A stretch of 64,000 nucleotides of DNA from Peptostreptococcus stomatis DSM 17678. GTDB taxonomy: Bacteria; Bacillota; Clostridia; Peptostreptococcales; Peptostreptococcaceae. The notes below the pieces were generated by a model. It saw only the letters and a list, made by a program, of their open reading frames with translations. It had not been told where the DNA came from and did no database searches. Below, piece after piece: positions 43,889 to 53,043 of this stretch (position 1 is the stretch's first letter; each line of letters begins with the position of its first letter). Made by a program: the position numbers and the translations under genes. The stretch lies in the NCBI RefSeq assembly GCF_000147675.1, contig NZ_ADGQ01000071.1:1-64000 (forward strand), in the 5' to 3' direction.

Positions 43889-44797
43889 TTATAATTTTTC
43901 TACTTCAGGAGTTAGGTTAGGAACTAACTGCTTCTTTCTAGATACTAGACCCTCTACAAAGGCACCCTGGACTGGTTCTACCTTGAAGGCATTCTTCACT
44001 ATTTCGTCTGGAGACTTGTATAGTAGGTAAGAGCCTTCGTTGATGATGTCTGTGATAGCCAGGTATAGCATATCGTAGTCAGTACTGTTGATGTAGTCTA
44101 GGTATTCATCCTTCCTGCTTAGAACTGAATCTATATCAAGAGTCATTACCTGACCTATACCAACCTTCTTGCTACCCATATCAAAGGCCTTGAAGTCCAT
44201 GTTTACGATTTCTTCTATACTGTATCCTTCCAGTGAAGTACCAGCCTTGAACATTTCCATACCATAGGCTTCGTAGTCAACTCCAGCTATCTTAGCCAAG
44301 TCCTTACCAGCAGCTATATCTTCTTCAGTTGTAGTTGGTGACCTGAATATCAATGTATCAGAAAGTATTGCTGATAACATAAGGCCGGCGATTGGCTTTG
44401 TGATTTCAACACCATTTTCCTTGTACATATTGTAAAGGATAGTATTTGTACATCCAACCGGTCTAAGAGTTACACTTAGTGGGGCTGGAGTAGTTATTCC
44501 ACCTAGCTTGTGGTGGTCAACTATTTCTACTATTGTTGCATTTTCAAGTCCGTCAACACTTTGACCATATTCATTGTGGTCAACCAGGCAACATAGGTCG
44601 CCCTCCCTAACAGATTCTATTAGCTTAGGACCCTCTACTCCAAAGTAGTTTAGGACGAATTCTGCTTCCTTTCTAAGTTCACCTAGACAACATGATACTG
44701 CGTCAACACCTAGGGACTTTTTTAAATTTGTCATTACCAAACTTGAACAGATTGAATCTGTGTCTGGATTTTTATGACCAAATACTAATAAACTCAT
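43889..44797 (-). CDS. ppaC: Manganese-dependent inorganic pyrophosphatase (DHH family)
   Basis: 302 residues. Family II pyrophosphatase motifs: FGHKNPDTDSICSSL, CLVDHNEYGQS, VDHHKLGG (DHH), and the C-terminal DHHA2 domain with SRKKQLVPNL. No CBS or DRTGG insertion, so the simple, non-regulated form. Hydrolyses pyrophosphate in the cytoplasm. AAAGGGG site. First gene of a two-gene operon with cyclophilin. Confidence 0.96.
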   Translation of the reverse strand: MSLLVFGHKNPDTDSICSSLVMTNLKKSLGVDAVSCCLGELRKEAEFVLNYFGVEGPKLIESVREGDLCCLVDHNEYGQSVDGLENATIVEIVDHHKLGGITTPAPLSVTLRPVGCTNTILYNMYKENGVEITKPIAGLMLSAILSDTLIFRSPTTTEEDIAAGKDLAKIAGVDYEAYGMEMFKAGTSLEGYSIEEIVNMDFKAFDMGSKKVGIGQVMTLDIDSVLSRKDEYLDYINSTDYDMLYLAITDIINEGSYLLYKSPDEIVKNAFKVEPVQGAFVEGLVSRKKQLVPNLTPEVEKL

Positions 44798-44984
44798 TTT
44801 TTATACCCCTTTCAATTTTTCGATTTATTCATAAAATAACTTTCATGATTCCTTTTACTATTCTATTATACCAAAAAAACTGGTCAATTAGTATATTTGA
44901 CCCCATATTTATCCCTACAAATATATCATGTTTTATGATATTATTAAATTACCTGGTAAAGCATATGAAAAGAGTGAGTAAATA

Positions 44985-46223
44985 ATGATGAATAATAATA
45001 TTAATAAGAGTATAATAGATAATAGAAATATAGATAAAATAAATTCGAACAAGGCTACTAAGCCGGTCAAGGTAAACTACCAGAAGGAGCTGGAAAAGAT
45101 ACTGAAGAAGGTTGAAGATGAGGGAACTTGCCCAAGCCTTCTTTTACATTCATGTTGTGGTCCATGTAGCTCTTATGTCCTAGAATACCTGGGCCAGTAT
45201 TTTGAGATTACAGTTTTTTACTATAATCCAAATATCTACCCATCAGAGGAGTACTGGTACAGGGTCGATGAGCAGAAGAAGATAATAGATTTAACCAAGG
45301 CCAGGTACCCTATCCACATGATAGAGGGGGCCTATGAAGTTGATAGGTTTTATGAGACTATAGACGGTATGAAAGACCTCCCTGAGGGTGGGGCCAGGTG
45401 CCACAAGTGCTATGAACTAAGGATGTCTGAGGCTGCCAAGCTAGCCAAGGAAGAGGGCTTTGATTACTTTACTACCACCCTTACCATCAGTCCACACAAG
45501 AATTCCCAAATCCTAAATAGGATAGGTCAGGAAGTGGGAGCTAGGTATGGTGTGAGTCATCTGCCTTCTGACTTTAAGAAGAACAATGGCTACAAGAGGT
45601 CATGCCAGTTGACAAGTGGCTTTGGTATGTACAGGCAGGACTATTGTGGTTGTGAGTATTCCATGAAGGAGACCATGAAAAGAAGAAAGAAAAGGCTGAG
45701 AGATGATATGAAGGTCATTAATGAAGGTCTAGACCCAGCATATATGGCCCAGGCTGACCAGGCAATTTTTGACAAGCTATACAAGAGGCCAGAATACCTT
45801 GCGTCAAGGGTTATTTTTACCTATGCCGGCAGGTATCCAGAGGTAGATACTATAGACTTTATAGAGAGGGCACTTGGTGAAGGTAAGATAGTAGCAGTAC
45901 CCTATTGTAGTGATAGGGAGACTATGAAGGCCTATAAGATCCAGTCTACAAGTGAACTGGTGGAAAATTCCTTTGGGGTCCTAGAACCTGATATAGACCT
46001 TTGCCAGGAACTTGCTATAGAAGAGATAGACCTGATTCTAGTTCCATGCTGTACAGCAGACAAGAAAGGGGCTCGGTTAGGTTTTGGTAGGGGCTACTAT
46101 GATAGGTTCTTGCCGAGGAGTCAGGCAGAAAAGATACTTTTAATCAGGTCCAGGCAGATGTCAGAGGATATACCTATGGAGGACCATGACCTGGTAATAG
46201 ACAAGCTAATAAGTGAAATATAA
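44985..46223 (+). CDS. Fusion of epoxyqueuosine reductase QueH with 5-formyltetrahydrofolate cyclo-ligase
   Basis: 412 residues. The N-terminal part (about 25-230) is QueH (DUF208): LLLHSCCGPCSSYVLEYL, FYYNPNIYPSEEYWYR, CHKCYELRM, LTISPHKNSQ and YCGCEYS, supplying the Cys residues of its metal site. The C-terminal part (about 235-412) is the cyclo-ligase: RKKRLRDDMKVINEGL, EVDTIDFIERALGEGK and the ATP motif GFGRGYYDRFLP. QueH makes the last step of queuosine tRNA modification; the second enzyme recycles 5-formyl-THF. Frame is continuous with no internal start, so a true fusion is indicated. The Asn/Ile-rich first 25 residues are low complexity. Confidence 0.9.
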   Translation: MMNNNINKSIIDNRNIDKINSNKATKPVKVNYQKELEKILKKVEDEGTCPSLLLHSCCGPCSSYVLEYLGQYFEITVFYYNPNIYPSEEYWYRVDEQKKIIDLTKARYPIHMIEGAYEVDRFYETIDGMKDLPEGGARCHKCYELRMSEAAKLAKEEGFDYFTTTLTISPHKNSQILNRIGQEVGARYGVSHLPSDFKKNNGYKRSCQLTSGFGMYRQDYCGCEYSMKETMKRRKKRLRDDMKVINEGLDPAYMAQADQAIFDKLYKRPEYLASRVIFTYAGRYPEVDTIDFIERALGEGKIVAVPYCSDRETMKAYKIQSTSELVENSFGVLEPDIDLCQELAIEEIDLILVPCCTADKKGARLGFGRGYYDRFLPRSQAEKILLIRSRQMSEDIPMEDHDLVIDKLISEI

Positions 46224-46354
46224 ATTCAAAACAAGAGTATATTTAAGGCTAATATAAGAAGTAAGAGTTAAAGATAAGATAAATAAATAAAATTATACAG
46301 ATAAGGCAGAGAAAACAGAGAAGACAAAAAATATAAATGGTTAGGAGTTTAAAA

Positions 46355-47164
46355 ATGATAAGAATTGAGAACTTGACTAAAAATTATGGGGCTAAGAAGG
46401 CCCTTGATGACCTGAATTTAACTATAAATGACGGTGAGATATTCGGTTTGATTGGCCACAATGGGGCGGGTAAGTCTACTACCATCAAGTCCCTGGTAAG
46501 CATAATAGAACCTACAAGTGGTCAAATATACTTTGATGGCTTAGACTTAAAAAATAATAGGGATGAGATAAAGAAGATGATAGCCTATGTGCCTGATAGT
46601 CCTGATATGTTTCTCAAGCTACCAGTTACTAGCTATTGGAAGTTTATAGCTAGTGTATTTGGTATTGGTAATGACTTGAGAAAAGAGAGGATAGACAAGT
46701 TATGCCAGATATTTTCCATGGAAGCAGATACTAAGTCCAGGATAGAAGAGTATTCACATGGTATGAGGCAGAAGGTGTTTCTGATAGGTGCCCTAATTTC
46801 AAATCCAAAGATATGGATCCTGGATGAGCCAATGACAGGCTTGGACCCACAGGCTGCCTACAATCTTAAGGAACTTATGAAGGACCATGCCAGCCAGGGA
46901 AATACTGTCTTGTTTTCTACCCATGTCCTAGAGGTGGCAGAACAGCTATGCGATAGGATAGGTATACTTAGCAAGGGTAAGATTCTTTTTGTTGGAACTA
47001 TGGACGAATTAAGGGCCAAACACCCTGGAAAGTCCCTAGAAGACATATACCTGGGTATGGTAAAGCATAAGCTACAAGATTTAGAGGACAAGCCAAGTAT
47101 TTCCCCTGATGAGGCAGATGTAGCTAATAATAGGTCGGAAGAACCCGATGCCGGTGAAAAGTAG
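46355..47164 (+). CDS. ABC transporter ATP-binding protein
   Basis: 269 residues from ATG 46355 (TTAGGAG upstream; an ATG at 46337 lacks a site). Walker A GHNGAGKST, signature YSHGMRQKVFL, Walker B IWILDEPMTGLDP and switch His FSTHVLEV. The C-terminus is a charged, low-complexity tail (about 30 residues rich in Asp/Glu/Ser). Paired with a large permease 8 bases downstream. Substrate unknown; the type is ABC-2 exporter. Confidence 0.93.
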   Translation: MIRIENLTKNYGAKKALDDLNLTINDGEIFGLIGHNGAGKSTTIKSLVSIIEPTSGQIYFDGLDLKNNRDEIKKMIAYVPDSPDMFLKLPVTSYWKFIASVFGIGNDLRKERIDKLCQIFSMEADTKSRIEEYSHGMRQKVFLIGALISNPKIWILDEPMTGLDPQAAYNLKELMKDHASQGNTVLFSTHVLEVAEQLCDRIGILSKGKILFVGTMDELRAKHPGKSLEDIYLGMVKHKLQDLEDKPSISPDEADVANNRSEEPDAGEK

Positions 47165-47172
47165 GTGATACT

Positions 47173-48918
47173 ATGTTCAAGAACTTTAAAAACCCTATTT
47201 TTAAGCAGGTTTTCTATTTTAACTTGCTCTATGCGAATCCCACTATAACAGCCAATGCTATGAAGAAAAAACAATATGGAGATACTCCAGAAGATATATT
47301 TAGGCGCCTATTGATGAAGTCATATTTAATGTCTAGTGTTTTTGTCTTAGTGGTATATACATTGATATTTTTGGTTATACCCCTTAATAAGGCACCCTAT
47401 TATTTAGACTATACCATCTTGGTATTTTTCTTATTGTGTATACTTCAGACATTTACATATTTCTTTAATGTATTTTACAACAGTAAGGATATTGAGGGCT
47501 ATATGTCGCTGCCAATAGAAGAAAGTTTGGTCTACAGGGCAAAGATGGCTGTAGTAGCTATAGCTACTATCCAGATGGCCATACCTATATGGTCAATAAC
47601 AAGCATTTATGGATTTAAAATGGGCTTAGGTTATATATCCATACTTTATGGTTTTCTTGACTTTGTCTTGGCTGGCTCTCTTGTAGTTATAGTGAATATG
47701 ATCTTGATGGAGGGGCTAGCTAAGACCTCAGTCCTATCCAAGTTTAAAAACGGCATAATAACTGCAATAAACATAGTGGCAACTCTGGCTAATATATCCA
47801 TAATAGTCTTCTTGCAAACCACATCTAAGGCAAGGATTCTATCCTCTCAAATTGAAGGACGAGTGGAGTATGGCTTTATATCAAGTCTGGCAAAGTCGCA
47901 CATGGGCAACCTTGGACTAATACTTGTCCTAAGTCTAGTTATATTGGGTATATATGCCCTTATAATGAAGTCTGTAAATGGAAGGTTTTACGACTATATA
48001 AGGAAGATACAGGATGGGTCTGGTCAAAAGAAGAGGCCTGCCAAGGAAAATATGGAAGCCAGCCATAATAAAGTGGCCTTAGAAAGCATCAGTGATTTTA
48101 GTATAGGAAGTGAAAATGGAAGTGAAGCAAGAATAGGACTTGGCCTAGCCAATGAAACTAGTCAGACAAAGGAAGATAAGAAGGGACAAGCATCTGGTTT
48201 AGGGTTTAGTCTATTCAAGTATAATCTTAGCCTGATTAATGAGCCTACTGTAATCACACAATCAATTGTTATGAATTGTGCCATGCCTATATTCTTGTTT
48301 CTACCTGTTTTAATGGATATTAGGAAAGAAGCCGCAACACTAGAATTAATAAGGACTAATAGTGGAATGGCAGCAGTCATAATAGCACTTGTAGTAGCTA
48401 TATTTATTAATGCATTTTCAACTACTTTGTCAAGTATTGTGGTATCTTTGGACAGGGAAAACTACTACTACATAAAGAGTCTGCCTATTAGCAGGAAACA
48501 ATACTTTATGTCCAAGTTAATAATATCTACAGGTATCAATTCCATACTTCCTATGATATTGATATTAGGGGTTTATATATATGTAGGCATACCGGTGTTT
48601 GATATAGTTTATGCCCTTGTCTTATATATAATACTATGCCTATCAATATCTTCATTATGGTTGATTTATGACTTTAAAAATGTTGTAACAGACTGGCAAA
48701 ATGTATCTGATATATATGGTAGGTTAAACAAGGCCTTAGTCTTTGTACTTACATTTTTAATATTTATTGTATGCTTTGCAATGGTAATGTTACTAAGCTT
48801 TGTCCTAAGCTTAGGTCTTGGAACTCAAATCAGGAGCGCATTTACCATATTAATACTTATATTTGCAATCTTCTCCCTATCTAGGGTGAGGAATTTTACG
48901 AAAAAGTCCGGTTACTAA
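47173..48918 (+). CDS. Large ABC-2 permease, partner of the preceding ATPase
   Basis: 581 residues with two halves of about five to six membrane helices joined by a hydrophilic linker (about residues 270-340, GSGQKKRPAKENME onward). It starts 8 bases after the ATPase gene. This ATPase plus single large permease arrangement is frequent in Firmicutes exporters of unknown substrate. A long hairpin terminator follows. Confidence 0.8.
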   Translation: MFKNFKNPIFKQVFYFNLLYANPTITANAMKKKQYGDTPEDIFRRLLMKSYLMSSVFVLVVYTLIFLVIPLNKAPYYLDYTILVFFLLCILQTFTYFFNVFYNSKDIEGYMSLPIEESLVYRAKMAVVAIATIQMAIPIWSITSIYGFKMGLGYISILYGFLDFVLAGSLVVIVNMILMEGLAKTSVLSKFKNGIITAINIVATLANISIIVFLQTTSKARILSSQIEGRVEYGFISSLAKSHMGNLGLILVLSLVILGIYALIMKSVNGRFYDYIRKIQDGSGQKKRPAKENMEASHNKVALESISDFSIGSENGSEARIGLGLANETSQTKEDKKGQASGLGFSLFKYNLSLINEPTVITQSIVMNCAMPIFLFLPVLMDIRKEAATLELIRTNSGMAAVIIALVVAIFINAFSTTLSSIVVSLDRENYYYIKSLPISRKQYFMSKLIISTGINSILPMILILGVYIYVGIPVFDIVYALVLYIILCLSISSLWLIYDFKNVVTDWQNVSDIYGRLNKALVFVLTFLIFIVCFAMVMLLSFVLSLGLGTQIRSAFTILILIFAIFSLSRVRNFTKKSGY

Positions 48919-48953
48919 AGAGGGATAGATAATAGTCCATCACGGGTGATTAG

Positions 48954-49002
48954 AGGGGTGCAAGTTCTTATGTTTATAAGATGCTTGTATCCCCTATTTT
49001 TA
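48954..49002 (+). terminator. Intrinsic terminator after the ABC exporter
   Basis: An interrupted long hairpin (AGGGG/CCCCT, CAAG/CTTG and CTTAT/ATAAG stems) ends in ATTTTTAT. Confidence 0.75.
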
Positions 49003-49143
49003 TAAAAATGAAATTTGGTTGCATTTGCAATGTTGTTTTTGATTTTTTTGGTGTATATTATAAATAGCGGATAATATAAGTAGAAAATATAAGACAAAAA
49101 GTATATAAAAGATTTAGAACAATTAAACTTAGGAGGTAGTTTT

Positions 49144-50370
49144 ATGAACAAGTATTTTTCAATAAATGACAAGATATACGATATAGTAGAAAAGAATCCA
49201 AGGGCTCTAGAATTCTTGACAGCCAACGGGTTTGAACAGTTTATGGACCAGTCTATATTTGATAAGATGGCCAAAACTGTCAGCCTGTCAATGGCCCTTA
49301 AACTAAAGAGGATGAACTTAGAACTTTATGAAGAAAGGCTGGTTTCATACCTGGAAAGTGAGTCTACAAGTGTGGATAAGGACCTAATAGAAGAAATAAA
49401 GATATCCAGGTCAGATATAAATGTAGAAGGTGTCCTACCTTGTCCTATAAGGATTCCCCTACTGGAAGGTTTTGAGATGTGGCTAAAGGACAATAGGGAC
49501 AAGTATGCCTACTCGATTGGCTATGAATTAAAGTCTGCCAACCTAGGCCTTGACTGGATTAAGGACCAGGTTAAGACTGGTGATGTAGACCAGATACCTG
49601 ATATACTGATGTCAGCAGGTTTTGACCTGTTTTTTGATAGGGAATTGATGGGTCAGTACCTGGACAAGGATGTATTTGAGGCGGCTACTGATGAGATGAA
49701 CAGTGACTTCTGTAATGACTATATTGACTTGAGAGACCCTAGCAAGAAGTACCTTATAACCGGTGTAGTTCCAGCAGTATTCCTGGTAAACCTTGACGAG
49801 CTAAATGGCAGGGAGGTCCCTAAGACTTGGGATGACATCTTGAGTCCAGAATTTGAAGACTCTGTAGCAGTTCCAATGGGAGACCTGGACCTATTCAATG
49901 CCTTGGTGGTTAACCTATACAAGGAATATGGTATGGATGGTATCACCAGGTTGGCCAGATCATATAAGAAGAGCCTACACCCAGCCCAGATGGTAAAGGC
50001 TAAGTCCAAGGGCAAGTCAGAAAATCCAGCAGTAAGTATAATACCATACTTCTTTACCCAGATGATCCAGGGCAATAACCAGGTGGCAGTTTGGCCTGAA
50101 GATGGGGCAGTAATCAGTCCAATCTTTATGATAGCCAAGAAGGATAAGAAGGAAAAGACTCAACCAATAATAGACTTCTTTATGTCAGAAGCAGTTGGTA
50201 AGGTGTTTTCAGCCAATGGTAAGTTCCCATCAACAAACAAGCTGGTAGACAATGGCCTAAGCCCAGACCAGAAGTTTAAGTGGGTAGGCTGGGACTTTAT
50301 AGAAAAGACGGATATAGGTGCCTTGTTGAGAGACTTGGAAGCCAAGTTCAATGAGGATATCCTAAAGTAG
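49144..50370 (+). CDS. Cytosolic periplasmic-binding-protein-like protein with N-terminal DUF1858/ScdA_N-like domain
   Basis: 408 residues without signal peptide or lipobox. The first about 75 residues (INDKIYDIVEKNPRALEFLTANGF, then SLSMALKLKRMNLE) look like a DUF1858/ScdA_N helical domain. The rest has the fold pattern of class II solute-binding proteins of the iron/polyamine type (VPKTWDDILSPEF, NNQVAVWPEDGAVISP, GKFPSTNKLVDNGLSP). A binding protein kept inside the cell cannot serve a normal importer. It starts a tight three-gene set with a GTPase and a soluble ABC ATPase bearing a similar N-terminal domain. Function is unknown; metal or cofactor delivery is a guess. Confidence 0.75.
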   Translation: MNKYFSINDKIYDIVEKNPRALEFLTANGFEQFMDQSIFDKMAKTVSLSMALKLKRMNLELYEERLVSYLESESTSVDKDLIEEIKISRSDINVEGVLPCPIRIPLLEGFEMWLKDNRDKYAYSIGYELKSANLGLDWIKDQVKTGDVDQIPDILMSAGFDLFFDRELMGQYLDKDVFEAATDEMNSDFCNDYIDLRDPSKKYLITGVVPAVFLVNLDELNGREVPKTWDDILSPEFEDSVAVPMGDLDLFNALVVNLYKEYGMDGITRLARSYKKSLHPAQMVKAKSKGKSENPAVSIIPYFFTQMIQGNNQVAVWPEDGAVISPIFMIAKKDKKEKTQPIIDFFMSEAVGKVFSANGKFPSTNKLVDNGLSPDQKFKWVGWDFIEKTDIGALLRDLEAKFNEDILK

Positions 50371-50424
50371 GTTTGAGAAAAACCAGATAGAGATAGACTG
50401 CTTATTTAAGAGAAAGGGATAATT

Positions 50425-51120
50425 ATGAATCTAGTAGTATTTTCTGGTCCTCCTTCATCAGGTAAGACCAGTGTAATTATAAAGACAATAGACGCCTTGA
50501 AACAACAGGGCATAAAGGTAGGGGTAGTCAAGTTTGACTGCCTATATACAGACGATGACGCCCTATATGAAAGGGCTGGTGTCCCAGTGAGAAAGGGCCT
50601 ATCAGGGGCCCTTTGTCCAGACCACTTCTTCGTATCAAATATCGAAGAGGTAGTAAAGTGGGGTACAGATAATGACCTGGACCTACTTATAACAGAGTCA
50701 GCAGGTCTTTGCAACAGGTGTTCCCCATATATCAAGGAAATAAAGGGTGTGTGTGTTATCGATAACCTTTCAGGTATTAATACACCAAAGAAGATAGGGC
50801 CTATGTTAAAGGCTGCAGATATAGTAATAATCACAAAGGGAGATATAGTATCCCAGGCAGAGAGGGAAGTTTTTGCATCAAAGGTAAATTCAGTAAATCC
50901 GACTGCCATAACTATGCATGTAAATGGACTTACTGGCCAGGGAACTTATGAGCTAAGTACCCTACTAATGGACGAAAAAAAGGAAATATCTACAGTTAAG
51001 GGTATGAAGTTGAGATTTCCAATGCCATCTGCCCTATGTTCATACTGCCTAGGAGAAACCAGGATAGGCGAACAGTACCAGATGGGTAATGTAAGAAAAA
51101 TGGACCTAGAGGACAAGTAG
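50425..51120 (+). CDS. HypB/UreG/CobW-like GTPase with CxxC motifs
   Basis: 231 residues. P-loop GPPSSGKTS near the N-terminus, a switch region around VGVVKFDCLYTDDD, ITESAGLCNRCSP in the Walker B neighbourhood and ITKGD as the base-specificity NKxD variant. Cys motifs LCPDHF, CNRC and C-terminal ALCSYCLGE could bind metal. G3E GTPases of this kind (HypB, UreG) drive insertion of nickel or other metals. Here it lies between a cytosolic binding protein and a soluble ABC ATPase, 54 and 17 bases apart, so all three are probably one machine. No hydrogenase or urease genes are near. Confidence 0.8.
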   Translation: MNLVVFSGPPSSGKTSVIIKTIDALKQQGIKVGVVKFDCLYTDDDALYERAGVPVRKGLSGALCPDHFFVSNIEEVVKWGTDNDLDLLITESAGLCNRCSPYIKEIKGVCVIDNLSGINTPKKIGPMLKAADIVIITKGDIVSQAEREVFASKVNSVNPTAITMHVNGLTGQGTYELSTLLMDEKKEISTVKGMKLRFPMPSALCSYCLGETRIGEQYQMGNVRKMDLEDK

Positions 51121-51137
51121 GGGATGGAGGAATTAAA

Positions 51138-52133
51138 ATGAATGAAATAGAAAAGTTGAAAATTGCGGACATCTTAGAAAAGTATCCTTTTGTAGAGTCC
51201 TATTTTGAAGAAAATAAGTTGGATGTTGCAGGTTTTGAGGACAAGACCTTTATAGAGTTTTTGGACCATTTTTCACTAGAGGAAGTGGAGGATATGGCCC
51301 TGGACCTTAACAAGATGACAATAGACCTGGTAGAGTACATCAAGCAAATGAAGTCCTTTTTGGGTATAGAGGATGCCAACACCGTAGATGTATTGACTAT
51401 TATACCAGGCCAGGACAAGTCTGGTAACAAGGAAGGTTTTGATAGGTTAGATATAAAAAAGTCTGAAATGATAGCAATAGTTGGGCCAACTGGTTCAGGT
51501 AAGTCAAGGCTTTTGGCCGACATAGAGTGGACTGCCCAGTGTGACACACCTACTAAGAGGACTATAATGATAAATGGAGAATATCCGGACAAGAAGTGGA
51601 GATTTTCTTCAAACAACAAGCTGGTAGCCCAGCTATCACAGAACATGAACTTTGTAATGGACCTGTCTGTAAGAGACTTCCTAGAATTACATGCAAGGTC
51701 CAGGATGGTAGAGGATATTGACCAGACAGTGGACAAGATAATAGAAGAGGCCAACAAGCTGGCTGGAGAACAGTTCAAGATGGACACCCAGATAACTGCC
51801 TTGAGTGGTGGCCAATCTAGGGCCCTGATGATAGCAGATACTGCCATCCTATCATCTTCACCAATAGTCTTGATAGATGAAATAGAAAATGCAGGTATAG
51901 ATAGGAAAAAGGCCTTGGAATTATTGGTATCATCTGATAAGATAGTCTTAATGGCAACACATGATCCTACCCTTGCCCTATTGGCAGATAGGAGAATAGT
52001 TATCCAGAATGGTGGTATCTTTAAGATAATTGAAACTAGCCAGGAAGAAAAGGAGAAGTTGTCAGAACTAGAAGAAATGGATAGGAAAATCCAAGAAATG
52101 AGAAGGGCCCTTAGGTACGGTGAAAGAGTATAG
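51138..52133 (+). CDS. Soluble ABC ATPase with N-terminal DUF1858/ScdA_N-like domain
   Basis: 331 residues. The first about 75 residues (LKIADILEKYPFVESYFEEN, then SLEEVEDMALDLNKMTID) parallel the N-terminus of the binding-protein-like product two genes upstream. The ABC domain follows: Walker A GPTGSGKSRL, signature ALSGGQSRALMIAD, Walker B PIVLIDEIENAG, switch His MATHDPTL. Walker B ends in Glu of DEIENAG, so it should hydrolyse ATP. No permease is in the operon. The DEIENAG form resembles ATPases acting on soluble partners more than import ATPases. A C-terminal coiled-coil (EEKEKLSELEEMDRKIQEM) is present. Confidence 0.82.
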   Translation: MNEIEKLKIADILEKYPFVESYFEENKLDVAGFEDKTFIEFLDHFSLEEVEDMALDLNKMTIDLVEYIKQMKSFLGIEDANTVDVLTIIPGQDKSGNKEGFDRLDIKKSEMIAIVGPTGSGKSRLLADIEWTAQCDTPTKRTIMINGEYPDKKWRFSSNNKLVAQLSQNMNFVMDLSVRDFLELHARSRMVEDIDQTVDKIIEEANKLAGEQFKMDTQITALSGGQSRALMIADTAILSSSPIVLIDEIENAGIDRKKALELLVSSDKIVLMATHDPTLALLADRRIVIQNGGIFKIIETSQEEKEKLSELEEMDRKIQEMRRALRYGERV

Positions 52134-52157
52134 GCCTGAGGGGGATCGGGTGATATT

Positions 52158-52838
52158 ATGGATATTAAGCATTATTATATTGAAAAGGGGCAGGGAGAGC
52201 CATTGATTCTCCTTCATGGAAATGGGGAAGATTCTACCTATTTTGTAAACCAGATAGACGAATTTTCTTCCTACTATAGGGTGCTAGCTCTTGATACAAG
52301 GGGACATGGCCAGACACCAAGGGGTGAGGCTTCCTTTACAATCAGGCAGTTTGCCGATGACTTATTGGTATTTTTAGATAGGATGAATATTCAAAAGGCC
52401 AATATACTTGGTTTTTCTGATGGGGCAAATATAGCCATGTGTTTTGCATCCAAGTACCCTGAAAGGGTCTTGAAGCTAGTCTTGAATGGTGGAAATCTGG
52501 ATACCCAGGGTATAGAGCCGGATGTTCAAACACCGATTGAAAATGCCTATGAAGCAGCAAAAAGAGACTCAGATAAGAGTGAAAAAGCAAGGGCAAAAAT
52601 GGAGATGCTTGGCCTAATGGTAAATGACCCTAATATAACAAGGCAAGAGTTGGATAATATAGTTGCAGAAACACTTGTGATTGCTGGAACTGAGGACTTG
52701 GTTAAAAAAGACCATACTGAGCTTATTGCCGGTCAAATAAAGAAGGCAAGCTTGAAATTTGTAGAGGGTGACCATTTTGTGGCCAAGGAAAATCCTAGAG
52801 ACTTTAATTGTTCAGTTAAGGACTTTTTGCTTAAATAA
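52158..52838 (+). CDS. Alpha/beta-hydrolase
   Basis: 226 residues. Oxyanion motif LLHGNGEDS, DTRGHGQT, nucleophile elbow GFSDGAN (Ser), Asp in IAGTEDLVK and His in EGDHFVAKE. These match the catalytic triad order of alpha/beta-hydrolases; substrate unknown. It follows the ABC/GTPase set by 24 bases on the same strand and may share its transcript, but nothing ties it to that function. Confidence 0.88.
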   Translation: MDIKHYYIEKGQGEPLILLHGNGEDSTYFVNQIDEFSSYYRVLALDTRGHGQTPRGEASFTIRQFADDLLVFLDRMNIQKANILGFSDGANIAMCFASKYPERVLKLVLNGGNLDTQGIEPDVQTPIENAYEAAKRDSDKSEKARAKMEMLGLMVNDPNITRQELDNIVAETLVIAGTEDLVKKDHTELIAGQIKKASLKFVEGDHFVAKENPRDFNCSVKDFLLK

Positions 52839-52857
52839 AGCATTAGGGAGAGCAAAT

Positions 52858-52941
52858 ATGTTAATAAGAAGGGCAAAATTAGTTGAACTTGATTCAATAA
52901 TGGGGCCATCCAAGGATTGCCTACCAGCTTACATGTATTAA
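52858..52941 (+). pseudogene. Remnant of a GNAT-family acetyltransferase gene
   Basis: A 27-codon frame after a GGGAGAG-like site begins MLIRRAKLVELDSIM, the usual opening of GNAT acetyltransferases, then diverges (GPSKDCLPAYMY) and stops. The rest of the gene is missing, so this is most likely a decayed fragment left by a deletion between the hydrolase and the lipoprotein gene. Confidence 0.5.
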
Positions 52942-53043
52942 TAGGGTCTAATATTAAGTTGGAAATATATTGAAAACAATAGCTAGTTGTGATATTATTT
53001 CAATTAGGAACTTATTAATATTTTTGATAAAGGAGTGACTTAG

